Below are positions 39,321-50,616 of a stretch of 64,000 nucleotides of DNA, piece after piece (the first letter of the stretch is position 1; every line of letters begins with the position of its first letter). Origin of the DNA: Sclerodactyla briareus (lineage: Eukaryota; Echinodermata; Holothuroidea; Dendrochirotida; Sclerodactylidae); NCBI GenBank assembly GCA_026419785.1, contig JAODTK010003121.1, positions 248,001 to 312,000 of the forward strand, read 5' to 3'. Made by a program: the position numbers and the translations under genes. The notes under the pieces were generated by a model. That model made no database searches, had not been told where the DNA came from, and was given only the letters and a program-made list of their open reading frames with translations.

Positions 39321-42300
39321 AATAATTGTCAGTGCAGCGAATAACTCAGGAGCTAAATCATTCGAAAGTAAATTGGGGAAGATTTTACCAATTGATTGTT
39401 ATTCAGTAAGCTTATTGGCTGCAACAACAGCAAAAATTGTGAGTCAACCTCTGGTAAAAACCATATGTACAGGCATGGTCCATGTAATGATGATTGCTAT
39501 ATTTTTTCATTTCATTGCTTGGTCGGTATTTTAAGACTAAATTAGCGGGTGGCATTATCTCAGTGGGACAGCCACTGTACAACCTTAAGGCTGCCCTGAC
39601 TTGAGTCGAGATAAACAAATGCATTTTTTTCATGATGCGCTTGTCTGCCTATTTAGTGATATACTCAGCTGAAGAAATGTCCGAACAGGCTGCAGGGGCC
39701 AGCCGCCTATTAAGGCTATAACCATGCCAACAATCCACAACCTGTAACATTGGTCTTCAGAAACTGGAGCAGAATTAGTTATGCATGTTGTTGAAAAGGC
39801 TGTAACTGTTTCAAGCACTTCTTAGTTAGGACTCTTCTTGCTGCTGTCTCTACTCTTTTGATCTTCAATAAAATGTTATTTCCTCTTACCAACTTGTCTG
39901 AACACTATGAAGCATCTCACAGACTCACTGCAATTTTAAGGAACTTTGTGAGCATGCGGGGAGTCAAGGCCTCTAGAAAACACTAAAAACAGGAATGACT
40001 GCTTTTTCAGCATGTGAGTGATCCTTTTATATTAGGGTGACTTGTAGGATATTAGAATAAAACAACACTTTCTTGGTTAGAAATACAGGAAATGCAAATA
40101 AAATTATACACTGTTGTGATTTCTTGTACAGTGTAGTTTAACATCTTTCTTGTAGATGAGGTATGAATTAAAATTATACAGATACCAGGCATGGTAACAT
40201 ATTGCAAGAAAGAGGATTAACATAGTGAGTGGTACAGTGACGAGAATAACACTACTGACCATATGGTGAGCATTTCACTGCATTGAATATACAGTGGGAA
40301 ATTACTATGGAGAAATTAGAGGTTAAGTCGTGTACTATTAATTTGCATTAATAGAGGTTAAAGTGGGACTAAAAATATTAATCTTGGATTTTTTTATCGC
40401 AAATCCTATGATAATTTGCAGGTCCTTGGGTAAACCATTTTCCTAAAGCAAAAAATCATTTTTCTTAATAGTTACTGAATATGCCAATGAGGGAAAGTCA
40501 TTTCCTTGAAAAACAAGAACCAAAGGGCTCAGAGGCTTTATGCCTATATCATACCCATTCATATACCATATGCATACACATAGGCTTACACATTAAAGTC
40601 TCAGGTAATCAATTTTCTTCGAGAAATTAGTAATATCAACCATATCCATCTCTTACCAAGATTCCTAAAGTTTCAAACATATTCGAATTACTGATTATTA
40701 ATAAATAGTACTAATTATCATTAAAAATAAAATCTACAACTTGGGTAGTGTATGTATAAGTATCTATGATGAGGTAAAAAAAGGTTGTACTGCTCGAATA
40801 TACATGTACATTCCAAGCGAGAAGCTGATTCATTGTGCTGAAGGTTAGACATAACTGACAACATGTTATGACATTGTGATTCACTAATGTTTGAACAGCA
40901 CAAATTTGCTTGTTGGTTTTCCTCACATTTTATCTTGGGATTTGTTCTAGTGGATGATTAGCCAGGGTGATGCACTTACGATTTGATGTAACATGATGAC
41001 AGTGACTATAATATCTGAAGTCATATAGAAAGTCTCACTTCACGCCACTATGGTTAAACCTAACACTCTAACTGCAACTCACTGTATTAGACGAACACTT
41101 GCGGTAATTGAAAAAACCACTGTAGAAGACCTAAACCTATAGTCTGCCTATGTTGTGCAAGTTATACAAGCAGTATTTGTGTGATGGTAGTATTATACAA
41201 ATAAAGGTTTGCGAGATGGAGTTGCGCCCAATAAGTAGGCATACAGGAAAGTATTTTCAATGGTAGGACGGTCATTGGAAGCTAAAGAAAGAAAATGATT
41301 CTAATTCGGGCATCTTATCCACCAAACCAATCAGTGAGTACAATATAATGAAAACAGGCCTGCGTCCCTAATATTAAGATTGTTCAAATTTGGACTTCTC
41401 AGGGTTCGCAGAGATTCTTTAGGCCACTTCGATGCTTTTCGACTTCTGGGGATACAGTGGCGCAGACAGAGGGACTTCTTGCGTTCCTCATCACCATACG
41501 ACGAGCCAGATTAGCGTTATTCATATCCCTAAGATGACAGTCAGGAGACAGATCAGAATGTCTTCTGCTTGGAGAGAATCGGCATCCCCTGTTGATGAAG
41601 AGAAAAGGAAAAAAACGACGAAATCACAGATAGCTATATAGCGTAGTTGTAGGCCTTAGCTGCTAACCACGGTAATTACGCAAGCATGCACTTGTGTGAA
41701 GTCGGGGTGGTCAAAAGGTGCTCTCGCTGAACCATTTTGTTTCCGTGGACCTCTGGTATGAATGAGGCTCGCCAACGTAACGAATACGTAGCTCGTCATA
41801 TTCTGCATTTATCTCAGTGACCGTTAGCATTCTGCAACCTCGGATAATAAATGAGCAGCTGTACAACGGGGCTATACTTCAAGTCTCCGCAGGTCCCTGA
41901 TGAGTACGGTGAAGCAGTTGGAATAAAGAACTTTGCTCAGGGGGAAGTATATGATCGTTCCAAAGATTTCCAACTCAGGACCCTTTTATCGACAGGCTAA
42001 TATTCATTTAACTGATCTGATTGTAATTGCTAGTGCTGGAGATGTAACGCGCGACAATCGAGTTCACGTGAATGACGTGAATATAAAAGTTTTGAAACAG
42101 ATACTCAAATGCATATGTACAATGGGACTGATTTGGGAGAGATACAGCTCACGAAAAGAAACCCTCCGATTTGGATAGTAAAAACACGTTTCGACCCGGA
42201 TACTCAAAACATGGCCCGAGTTTCATCACTGTAACAGTGCAAAAACCTACAAAAGAGGGCACCTGTGGGAAAAATAGGGCTTCGAATCCGCCACTAGAAT

Positions 42301-42480
42301 TTCACCCAATCCGTGCTTGAATCTCGGTTGTTCCTGCCCGTACTCTCGATTTAGATTCAGTTTTTTCCAGAAAGCCCACCCAATGATCGGCCTCCAATCT
42401 TCATTGATCAACAGGTAGCTGAAAAACTGCCGCCCTTTACATACCAGGGCGATTGGTTATTCGAATGGGCCATCTGTTAA
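39321..42480. other. non-coding stretch, nothing firmly recognised
   Basis: It is AT-rich, with short open frames only (the largest is 81 codons at 41933-42178, no motif). This is probably the 3' flank of the minus-strand ZP gene, but I could not identify a polyadenylation site with confidence. Confidence 0.4.
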
Positions 42481-42536
42481 CCATCCCCGTCTTATCCGCA
42501 GAGAAGACACGTCCCTCTTCGGATATGTTCGGTTAC

Positions 42537-42661
42537 CTCGTCTAGGGACATGTCGTGTCACATGCCTCCATTCCGGGGGTTGCAGTTCGCCAGTTCGCAG
42601 TGCACGAAGATCTTCATTGGATATATATGATAGAGAGACATGAACACACAAAAAAGAGCTA
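42537..42661 (-). CDS. putative last ZP-C exon
   Basis: On the minus strand one frame reads YPMKIFVHCELANCNPRNGG. This resembles the late ZP-C pattern in which a hydrophobic strand is followed by H-C-x(4)-C and a further Cys pair. The expected next cysteines (a D-T-T-C-P word) appear only after a one-base shift, because a TGA interrupts the first frame at about 42567. A possible acceptor lies after CTGTCCTGACAG and a possible donor is CGAG|GTAACC. It may be a real exon with a sequence error, or the frame may end here naturally. It is 2.5 kb from the preceding accepted exon, so an intervening exon is likely missing. Confidence 0.4.
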
Positions 42662-42818
42662 CTGTCAGGACAGAGTGGGACATTTTCAGTAGTAATGCTG
42701 CGTCCATTTACCTCGTGAACAGGTGTACACGACTTCTCGACCGTTCCATTTGTACACAAGTCGTGATCACCAGTGGTGAAGTGGAATTCCGATAAGCTAC
42801 TCGACTCACGACTTCAAC

Positions 42819-43227
42819 CAAGATGGCGGACATTCGACCAAACTGAGTTGAAAGGCGAAGCCGAATAGAAAAATTACCCCATGTGATATGAATGATTCAG
42901 GCGATATTCTCGAAGATGAGTACATTTAGAAACAACCCTGCAGTTAGTGGCGAAAGCAATTGCTATAAATAGCGAAATTTCGAACCAAAAGGCTGTTCGC
43001 CGAACGTCGGCGATCGAGTGCTTTTCGCGAACCAATACCCAGTGTAGACGTAAAATTTCGATTTCGAATGATGCCGTAAATGCTCAAATCCCAATATTAC
43101 CCTTCGATTCTGGTTGATATTGAAGAATTTTAGGGACTGATGAAAACTCTAGTATTGGATCTTTTTATTCCAAAGTTTAACAATACGGGGTGTTTTTGTC
43201 ATTTCGCTCAGTAGGGCCGCCATCTTG
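42819..43227. other. possible DNA transposon remnant bounded by CAAGATGGCGG inverted repeats
   Basis: CAAGATGGCGG at 42819-42829 and its exact reverse complement CCGCCATCTTG at 43217-43227 face each other across about 390 bases of non-coding sequence. An 11-base perfect pair is suggestive but short. The flanks show no clear target duplication. Confidence 0.25.
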
Positions 43228-43984
43228 TAATCCCATTCTCACGACTTGTTGTACTGGAACGCAATCACGAGTGGGAAAGTCGCGATTACGATATTCACAA
43301 GATAAATGGAACGGAATGGAGAAGTGATGGATGGTACTAAAAAGAACATATTCTTCGTGCAGGTGCCAACCTCGCAGAATCACGAAATTACTGAATCTCT
43401 TAGAAAAAACAAGGTTGTTTTATTTGTTAAAAGGGACTGATGATTCGTTCTTGTGGGCTATTCATTATTTGCGGACCCTTTATTTGGAAGTGGTGTCATG
43501 CCATGGTCTGACCCTGTCGAAATGAACTTCGTCTGTGACCAAAAGGTTTTCACCAAGCACCGTCATGACAACTGAGAACAAGCCCTGTCGCCCGGAGTAA
43601 AAGATAACGTGGACACTCATCTGCCATAGCTTGCTAGATTGAAAGTCTACTTTGCAGGTGTTTCCTCTTTTGGTAACTATATTTGGCATGAGAATATCAA
43701 ACGTCCGTACTGTACAAATGAGGTTTCATCACACCAGAAGCTCGGTGAGTTCGCTGGAACCGAGAGACATAACGGATTGTTGTCGGTGCTAATGACCGCA
43801 CCTATCGGCATGATTCGTTTATTGCTTGTCGTTCAGTGCTCTGTTGAATCTGTTACGTAGCAGCCCTCACGCATAGCCGAATTACAGGTTGGTATCAGGG
43901 GCCCGATTGTCGATTTATTCCTCAAGCAGAGAATTGAACCTTACAGGGGGGTTCAATCTTGGCACTTATTATCAGCTGACGCGA

Positions 43985-44290
43985 GTAGTTGTCACAGTTG
44001 GTAGAGCGTCGGCCTCCTACCGGTAGACGAGGTCCGATTCCCGGTCGGTCATACTGAAGACTTCAAATATGTACTGGGCGCTCAGCACAAGGGATTGGAG
44101 CAGGTGCAAACGAGGGATTGCAGTTGCAAGTTTGCCGTCTGCGAGTATTACCCCCACATTAAGGTACCGCCAGAGAGGCATTGCCTTATATTCCGTGTAC
44201 CAAGGGAGGGATTCGCAGCTGACAGTAGACGCAGTATCCAGGTCTGCACCTTGCTGGGCCTTGAATAGGTTCGCTCCTTTGCTCGGCAAG
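43985..44290 (+). mobile_element. tRNA-derived SINE
   Basis: The head has the two internal RNA polymerase III promoter boxes in tRNA spacing. CAGTTGGTAGAGCG serves as box A at about 43997-44010, and GGTCCGATTCCC as box B at about 44031-44042. A tRNA-like body lies between them. The tail extends to about 44290. Its last 65 bases recur in inverted orientation at 39.25 kb, which shows it is a dispersed element rather than a single tRNA gene. It sits inside the host gene's 3' region, antisense to the gene. Confidence 0.75.
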
Positions 44291-44374
44291 TATATACATA
44301 AACAAAAAGTCCACGGAAGAAGGATTTCCCATGGTGATTTCGCCCTTCTCTAAATACACTAACCACGCCAGCTG

Positions 44375-44524
44375 TACACTCTGAAATTGTAGGGCACGAA
44401 ACCACCTGGGCATTTTTTTTACCCAGCCCGGGCGAAAATTTACTAAACATTGGTCAACATATCACCCAGGCTGGGTAAAACAATTGCCCAGGGGGTATTT
44501 GTGCCCAGCATTTTTTAGAGTGTA
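44375..44524. mobile_element. 150 bp MITE with TACACTCT termini
   Basis: The element starts with TACACTCT and ends with AGAGTGTA, exact inverted repeats that extend imperfectly inwards (TGAAAT against ATTTTTT). The interior is built of short palindromic words: ACCCAG/CTGGGT and CCCAGG/CCTGGG repeated with alternating orientation. There is no coding capacity. Similar ends occur at 49373, and a related design at 63.05 kb. Confidence 0.75.
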
Positions 44525-44865
44525 CCCTTCAACATTAATTAGTACCTCCAATTATAGTTGTTACTGATCGGGCTATCAACGTTGGTGATGTAGATTCTAA
44601 ATTGTAGACTATGAGAGACTGTAAAACAGAATATCTCACCGAACTTGTCAATTATAGCCGATGAATGCGATGCTGCCACTGAGAACGACCGCGACTGACT
44701 GCTCTGAAATCTTCCCATCTCATGGGTACTTGTCCATAAGACACTTGGAATTCAAGAGAACGGATTTGAAAGCACGGTCCTGGTATAGGAAACAAACAAA
44801 GTTATACACTCGTCAACAATGTTTATAATGGTCACTGACATTACGTATCTGCCGGAAGGGAGAGA

Positions 44866-44909
44866 GTTTCGTGGGGGTGGGGTTTGGGGTGGGGTTTGGG
44901 GTGGGGCTA
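44866..44909 (+). repeat. short G-rich tandem repeat (GGGGTTTGGGGTG)n
   Basis: GGGGTGGGGTTTGGGGTGGGG-type units repeat about three times. It is a candidate G-quadruplex sequence in an intron or 3' flank of the minus-strand gene. Confidence 0.7.
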
Positions 44910-45172
44910 GACAGGTTCCATCGGGACTGAGAGGATCACGAAATCTCGGAAAAGTTGAGGCAGCCAATGTGCGAAAAGACAATGTTTGCGAACCAAGATC
45001 GAACGGAAGACCACTAAAAGACAGCTCACATTGGGAAGTACCCCCGCTCGCAGAGTGATTTCCCTGGATACGCTACTAAAGTCGGGGTATATGTTCAGTA
45101 AGTTAATAATTTTCTTCCTTAGAATTCCGCACAACACTGACCTTAAAGCGGATGACAATGGTATCAACCTAC

Positions 45173-45330
45173 CCATCGCGTATCAGTGTATAGCGGAGTG
45201 ACTCGTGCGTTGGGTCTTGCCGTTGGAGTGGCAATGCATTCATCTAAGAATGGTGCCATGTTAGCCTCGTAGGTCCGGGCCTCGAAGTAAAGCAATTCAT
45301 TTTGCTGGACTTCCACTGGAAGCCCATACT
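45173..45330 (-). CDS. ZP-C exon of the ZP-domain gene
   Basis: The exon is bounded by an acceptor ending TTTTCCACAG and a donor TGG|GTAGGT. Its only open frame reads EYGLPVEVQQNELLYFEART and then FLDECIATPT. That is the ZP-C pattern: P-V-x-V, a strand with L-L-Y-F, and the conserved E-C-x-A-T-P block containing the first ZP-C cysteine. The frame wants an incoming phase-1 intron, while the accepted upstream exon ends in phase 2. One extra base, two missing bases or a tiny unseen exon would reconcile them. The acceptor is preceded within ten bases by a (TAA)n microsatellite. Confidence 0.8.
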
Positions 45331-45337
45331 CTGTGGA

Positions 45338-45350
45338 AAATAATAATAAT

Positions 45351-45382
<32 letters not shown>

Positions 45383-45478
45383 GAATAATAATAATAATAT
45401 AATAATAATAATAAAATAATAATAATAATAATTAATAATAATAATAATTAATAATAATAATAATAATATAATAACTAT
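45338..45478 (+). repeat. (AAT)n microsatellite next to a splice acceptor
   Basis: About 140 bases of imperfect AAT/ATA trinucleotide repeat. On the minus strand it becomes a TTA-rich stretch directly upstream of the TTTTCCACAG acceptor of the ZP-C exon. It therefore occupies the place of the branch point and pyrimidine tract. Confidence 0.95.
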
Positions 45479-45539
45479 AACAAGTGTGATGACCAACTGA
45501 AATGCAGATGACCAGCAGTCCAGAAGGACCAATTTATAA

Positions 45540-45815
45540 TTATATCTATAATAATATTTCGTTCTTATATAGCGCCATTCCACGTCGTGGACCAGCTAAA
45601 TGCGCTTCACAGTTATCACCCCTGATCATTAGTGACTTGAACGCACCTGTACTATACAGCACGCACCTCTTTTGTTCTCTCCCGATGCACCATTCCAGTC
45701 CGTCACTTCATCGTGTCCCTGGAGGACGTGCCCATTAGGCTGCTCATAGGTGCTCTCGCACTCTCCACAGTACTCACGAGTACTCCCTTTTACACGTGGG
45801 TGGCGTGAACATTTC
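45540..45815 (-). mobile_element. SINE copy related to the 60.4 kb element
   Basis: Reading the minus strand, this segment shares a series of blocks with 60390-60625: CCACGTGTAAAA, GGGACACGAT, a CATCGGGAGAGAACAA block, and GCTGTATAGTAC. The 3' end has AAGCGC-TTTA then GCGCTATATAAGAACG. The last part forms a GCGC-stem hairpin before an AT-rich tail, the kind of 3' end recognised by a partner LINE. It lies in the intron between two ZP exons, in the sense orientation of the gene. Confidence 0.7.
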
Positions 45816-46242
45816 AGGAGACATGCTTTGTCTAACAACAAAGTAACTTCTGATATGCAGAAGACAGGATTCCAAAAGTGTGGAAGCGGTGCGGTATGAT
45901 TGTAAGAATCGAATTGTTACGCTGATATTGAGCGAATAAAGTCAAAATAAACTGTATAATGATGCCCCGACAGACCATGGAAATGCAGCAGCTCACTTGC
46001 GATATGCGGCATCATTGCCGCGTTGGTAAACAAGTGGTGATTTCGTCAACGCGATGTTTGTTTTTCTATTTGAAATAAATTCTGCCTCCATAGAATCTTC
46101 CTCTCCTTCCTCCTGCAAAGCGAATACAACACCTGAAAACACATCCACCGACCGTGCTCACGTGGATTTGGCATTCATGGAACCATACCGCACTCCGCAT
46201 TCGCACGTATGGAATCCCACCCTGATACGTTTTGGGGGTTAC

Positions 46243-46502
46243 CTGTACGGTCCGCGGTAGGACTCGTCTGGAAACAGTTTGAGAGAGAACTTGTAGTCCC
46301 CAGTGGCGTTCGTCTGGTAAGTTCTCACAGAGGAGTTCGTGTTGAACTCCACGTAGGCGACTCGCCTCGCTGGAATACTGCAGTTGACTCGGAGTCGAAC
46401 GACATCGGAACGAGTCGACACGTTCCCGTAAACGAAGCTCCCAGCCAACGGGAACACGATGTTGTTGATCATCGCCACCCGGGTCCGATCACCGTTAACG
46501 AT
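46243..46502 (-). CDS. ZP-domain exon (end of ZP-N and inter-subdomain region)
   Basis: Acceptor CGTTGACAG and donor AG|GTAACC bound a fully open exon that continues phase 0 from the previous exon. It reads VAMINNIVFPLAG, then RLRVNCSIPARRV, then DYKFSLKLFPDESY. In ZP modules this is the segment with the fourth ZP-N cysteine (here in VNCSIP), followed by the G-x-F-x-L-x-L-F strand that opens ZP-C. Several N-x-S/T sites are present (NVS, NCS, NSS, NAT), as expected for a glycosylated extracellular protein. It ends in phase 2, which does not match the next exon. Confidence 0.9.
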
Positions 46503-46751
46503 CTGTCAACGAAATGAAGATGAATGAGGAATGTGAATTTATACTCATCAAGACTTGCTCACGCGAACTGACTCCCCGGAACTAACGTTAAACTTAAGTA
46601 TGAGGGCGCTCTCTCTCGGATCCTGACTCCAGAAAAACGGTGGCTCTGCCAGAGGGGAGGGGTTCTGGGATGGATCCCACGAGTTATGGCCCTTTCTCCC
46701 ACTTGCCTCCCTCTGAATGGAATGGCTGACTGAGATAAGCACAATCAGCTG

Positions 46752-46765
46752 CCCCCCCCCCCCCC
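46752..46765 (+). repeat. poly-C run in an intron
   Basis: An uninterrupted C tract of about 14 bases, in the intron between the two ZP exons. It is an indel-prone stretch. Confidence 0.9.
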
Positions 46766-46891
46766 GAGAAATGTCGCCCTCCCCTCTTCCCCCAAGATGG
46801 AAGAGTCTGGCTACGCCACTACCGCCCAGAACAAATTTTACATTACACAATCGATATAACGGAGAACAATAACAGAACAATAGTCACATAC

Positions 46892-47118
46892 CGCCTCCGT
46901 TCCACATTTCCCGTACATCGTGCCTATCGCGAAGTGTGATTCGTTGTGGACGATACCGTAGCAATCGGGGTCATTCAACGTCAGTATCGTGGGATCGATG
47001 TCCGGTAGGTATCCTCTTTCCATATAGGCCACCATGAAAGTCGGCGAACAATGTATTTCAACGTGATCGGGGTCAAACAAAATTCCTTCGGGTGGTAGTA
47101 GCCCTCCTTGGATGCGTA
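46892..47118 (-). CDS. ZP-N exon of the ZP-domain gene
   Basis: A strong acceptor (CCTCCTGCTCTCTCAG) and donor GCG|GTATGT frame 75 open codons. Key words are DHVEIHCSPTFMVAY (first ZP-N cysteine), LTLNDPDCYG (second cysteine in the classic L-x-x-D-x-x-C block), FAIGTMYGKCGTEA (third cysteine in the C-G-T motif). This order and spacing is diagnostic of the ZP-N polymerisation fold. It begins two bases into a codon, which agrees with the phase-1 end of the upstream exon at 48945, and it leaves in phase 0 into the exon at 46502. Confidence 0.93.
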
Positions 47119-48419
47119 CTGAGAGAGCAGGAGGCGTGCGTGGGAAATAAGTCACTTGACAATTAAATGTGCACATTATTGTGGCAGCTTTTCATCATTT
47201 TTATTTTTAAATAAGTGTTTCAGGTTTCAGCAAACACATTAAATTTGACAATTAACATCAACAAAGTATAAATACATAGAAAACAGGCCTATATTGCTAT
47301 AGCTTGTCATTTCACACAGGCTGTTGGTCGACATAGCAATGTTGCAATGGTAACATTCACGATAGATTGAAAGCACCGGTGTGTGTTACAGTGGTTCAGT
47401 TATGAGGTGTAGTTACAGATGTGTCCAGTCTATGTGTTGACTACTGCGAGTGTCGCGTTTCTTCATTTAAGAAATCAAATGCTATTTGAATACTTTTACG
47501 AGAATAAAATTGCTGATCCTGATTACTGAGGTTGTCAGAGGTCATTGCCAAGCTTGCAGATAATACCAGCAGTATAATGGAGCTGGCTATAGTTTACCAG
47601 TGCATGAGTGTTCCACATTACACGACACTAACCGTGACACCCTCCTCTTCGAATTTCCTGGGACTGAATTTTACCCTTGCATGTCCATCCAAGTTTGTGA
47701 ACATGTGACTGATATAATTTGCATAATCTGGGAAAATTAGACACGTTACTTGACCTACAGTAACCCATTCCTATTCCTCAACTTTATTATCAGACCTACG
47801 TTGGAAAATACCTGCATATCACACCATTAACTGGGAACCTCACAAACATAAATTTGCAATTTGAACACATCGGATAACCTGAAATGACAAGGATTCACAT
47901 TTTTACTACTTAGGACTGAAGGCAAACCACATCTACCAATTTTATAAAAATCCAACAAGATTCCGAAATTAGACACATAATATTACTTCCAATGACCCTC
48001 ATTCTCTGTTACAATTTACCGTGAAACGTTACAGACGTACAATTTTGCCAATAATAAAAAAGGGACTAGTTCGCATATTATTTTTACGGCTGAATTCTAT
48101 TCACCTTATACTGTTATACCTGTGCCGAATCACTCAAGTTTAGCTTCTACGTTTCGTAATCGTGCTATCAAACAATAAAATACATGGAATAGGCCAATAA
48201 CCCCGGTGCCACATATACGAGTTTTTTTTTATGAAGAACCAGCATTACCGAAATATTGTTCTATAACGAGCGGGCGTGGCACACACACACACATATACAA
48301 ACAACGAAGTAATCGCTGAATCTCTCCCTTTACTACATACAGGCGAGACAGGAATAGATAAAAAAAATCTTGCTTTGAGATTACTATATTCCATCGTTAT
48401 CAAACCTTGTCACACTTTT

Positions 48420-48785
48420 CATGAAGGCACAAGGGCACAGGGCACAAGACACGAGCCAACCGTGCTTCTTTCTAACTCGCTGCGTTGCACTGGTTACCCA
48501 TTCGGTTTAGAATTAAGTTTAAGCAATGCCGTCTTGTCTATAAAATTCTCTCAGGTACAGGTCTGATAGGGGATCCGGTTGATTCAGAGCCAGTGCCCAC
48601 AGGTTTGGAACTCCCTTCCACGCAGCATCTGGGAAGCGCCGACATTGGATGCGTTTAGGCGGAAGCTTAAAACTCATTTCTTCCGTTCGGCCTTTGGGAC
48701 ATTGTAAAGCGCATAGAAAAACTTTTAGCATATTGTTGCGCTATATAGGTTAGTTATCTTTATTTATTTATTTATTTATTTACGC
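48420..48785 (+). pseudogene. LINE 3' end with (TTTA)n tail
   Basis: The coding remains span plus frames and end with a WN-LP-like stretch followed by FRRKLKTHFFR-AFG, the usual carboxy end of L2/CR1-like ORF2 proteins. An LHWLPIRFRI-type block precedes it near 48490. A 3' untranslated segment follows with GTAAAGCGC...TGCGCTATATAGG, a GCGC-stem hairpin. A TTTA microsatellite (48758-48781) ends the copy, as expected for target-primed insertion of these elements. It lies in an intron, antisense to the ZP gene. Confidence 0.75.
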
Positions 48786-48944
48786 ATCGGGAGGATTTTT
48801 TGATGATATATGCCATAAAAATGTTCAAAAATTACGCGTGCTTCAGAGGCGTATACATTATAGTTCTAACTGCGACTTACTTCGCGCAACCTTCGGGGAT
48901 TCCGGCATTCTTTTTTCTGCCCTCTCAAATTGTAAGAGTCCTAC

Positions 48945-49216
48945 CTGTTGTGAACTGCCACTCATCCGCCCCCGAAGGAAGGTGACACCCGGCAATACCC
49001 AAGACGGCACCGCTCTCGAGTCTGATCGTGTAGTTAGTGTCTTGGATCAGTTCGAAGTCAGGCGTGGAGAATGCGACGAAATATGGGCCAAAGATCCCTT
49101 CACTGCCCACAGAGACCTCTTTTGGGATTCATTCTGTCCGATCACTGTCCTGTACGCGACCGTCCCATTTTCAAGCAGAAACTCAACGCCGTTGTAGTTA
49201 TCCTCGTCAATCATAT
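48945..49216 (-). CDS. exon upstream of the ZP domain (beta-rich segment)
   Basis: Acceptor TTTGAATTCTCAG and donor ACAACAG|GTAGGA. The first part is open as IDEDNYNGVEFLLENGTVAY and the second part, one frame over, as GPYFVAFSTPDFELI, NYTIRLESGAVLGIAGC and ADEWQFTT. The switch occurs near 49115-49125 at CCCAAAAG, so one missing homopolymer base would restore a single frame. In that case the exon leaves in phase 1 and joins the ZP-N exon exactly. NGT, NES and NYT are potential glycosylation sites. I do not recognise the domain; its position next to ZP-N suggests an accessory extracellular module. Confidence 0.75.
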
Positions 49217-49372
49217 CTGAGAATTCAAAGCATTTTGACAAACATTTCTTCCTTCTAAATCTCGTTGACATATGAACTGAAATGAAAGTCGACTCTCCGT
49301 CCATATTGAACCGTTTTTCTTCCCCCTCCAATTTAGAACGTCCCGTACGCATATGTAAAAACATACGCCAAC

Positions 49373-49480
49373 TACACTCTAAAAAACCTTGGTCGAATTT
49401 ACCCATAGTTGGATCAGGAAGAAAACCGACAGAAACTTGGATCAGATTTTGACCAAATTCAGGGAAATTTGAATGGCATC
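49373..49480. mobile_element. partial MITE with TACACTCT end
   Basis: It begins TACACTCTAAAAAACCTTGG, matching the terminus of the 44.4 kb element, and continues with internal TTGGTCGAA / TTTGACCAAA words that are inverted with respect to each other. No matching right-hand terminus is visible, so the copy is truncated or eroded. Confidence 0.5.
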
Positions 49481-49567
49481 ATGAATCGTCAGAAAGTTTT
49501 ATATGTTACAATGGATGCATCTAATACTAGTAACAATTTACTTACTCGCCCACATATTTGAGCTATC

Positions 49568-49580
49568 CCCCCCCCCCCCC
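49568..49580 (+). repeat. poly-C run in an intron
   Basis: An uninterrupted C tract of about 13 bases in an intron of the ZP gene. Confidence 0.9.
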
Positions 49581-50110
49581 TCAAGCCATATACTGTACTC
49601 AGCCATAGCGGAGAAGACAGCACTTACATACACCTTCATACACTGGTATCTACAACCGCTGTGAACAATTTCTAGTGTGGAGCATAGAAATGCCCAATCT
49701 ATGAGGCATGCGATCCTCACATTGTATCGATCCCAGGCTGATTTTTTTCAAGGTAAGTAGAACAGCTTATTCGTCAGAGCGGTATCATTATCAGCTGGAT
49801 TTGTTCTTATGAAAATTTGATCACAGCCTCTTCCGAAAGTCTTTAATAACCTTTATTCTGATAATCTGAAATTGGAATAGGGACGGAATGAAGAACTTCA
49901 GCACTGTGCGTATTACTAATGTTAAAAGGGATTGGTCAGTAATGGTGAAGAAAATGTCTCTATGTTTGAGCCGGAAATTGCCACTAATGTTGAAGGTTAT
50001 GTATGTATAATTTTAAGTGGAAATCTCCTAATGTTACAAGTTTGCCCATTTCTATTTTATAGAAGGCAACCATGAATCTTATCCCGACGGGCGAAGCCTA
50101 TATCAATTAC

Positions 50111-50214
50111 CTCTTCTGTGAAGTACAGAGTCCATCGTTGATGGTCAATTGGCACACGTATTGAACTCGTGTCATTAGGAGTCGAGGCTGCTGGAATGGG
50201 TTCCGGTGCACGAC
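50111..50214 (-). CDS. exon of the ZP gene between the DPDGD module and the beta-rich segment
   Basis: A strong acceptor (TTATTTTTTTCACAG) and donor GAG|GTAATT bound 34 open codons including PIPAASTPNDTSSIRVPIDH and RWTLYFTEE. The Pro/Thr/Ser-rich start followed by two short beta-strand-like runs is typical of extracellular linkers. It needs a phase-1 intron upstream and leaves in phase 0. The accepted neighbours do not supply those phases, so one exon is missing on either side. Two other frames contain early stops or no family character. Confidence 0.6.
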
Positions 50215-50616
50215 CTGTGAAAAAAATAAATTATATTCATAATATCCCCGGTCGTTCAATAAACTCCATTGATAGTCAAGTCTATGAGCTAACGAAGCTA
50301 ACGAAGTGTAGACCGCTGACCAATGGAAACAAGGAAAAAAAAACCGCAATAATCCATGGATTCCAAATTCTCTAACAAGATGGACAGTCACAAAACACTT
50401 CTGTATAGATTTCAGGGGAAAACGTTATTTCTAGCCAATTATTGAAAGTGTTTTCAAATTTCACAATTTTTGTGACGAGCAAAACGTCACGAAACAGAGA
50501 TTGTCACGGTGATGATGATGAACTTCACTAGCAAAATTCATTGTCCAACCCATTCAGAGTAATTATCTGGATCATTTTTGTGATTTTATGAGACAAGGTA
50601 AAAAGTGAGAAAACAC

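Noticed and set aside
43480..43689. Minus-strand TDEVHFD word resembling a mariner-type DDE transposase block
   Set aside because: None of the other expected blocks (HxxNxxP, the second D and the D34D/E spacing) could be found on either side.
43985..44060. Functional tRNA gene
   Set aside because: Box A and box B are present, but the acceptor stem does not pair well and the sequence continues as a repeat whose tail recurs elsewhere, so it is a SINE head.
44640..44703. Possible 64-base ZP-gene exon with good acceptor and GTGAGA donor
   Set aside because: Phase fits the exon at 45173, but the sequence (SSQSRSFSVAASHSSAIIDK) has none of the cysteines or strands expected at that point of ZP-C. 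It needs transcript evidence.
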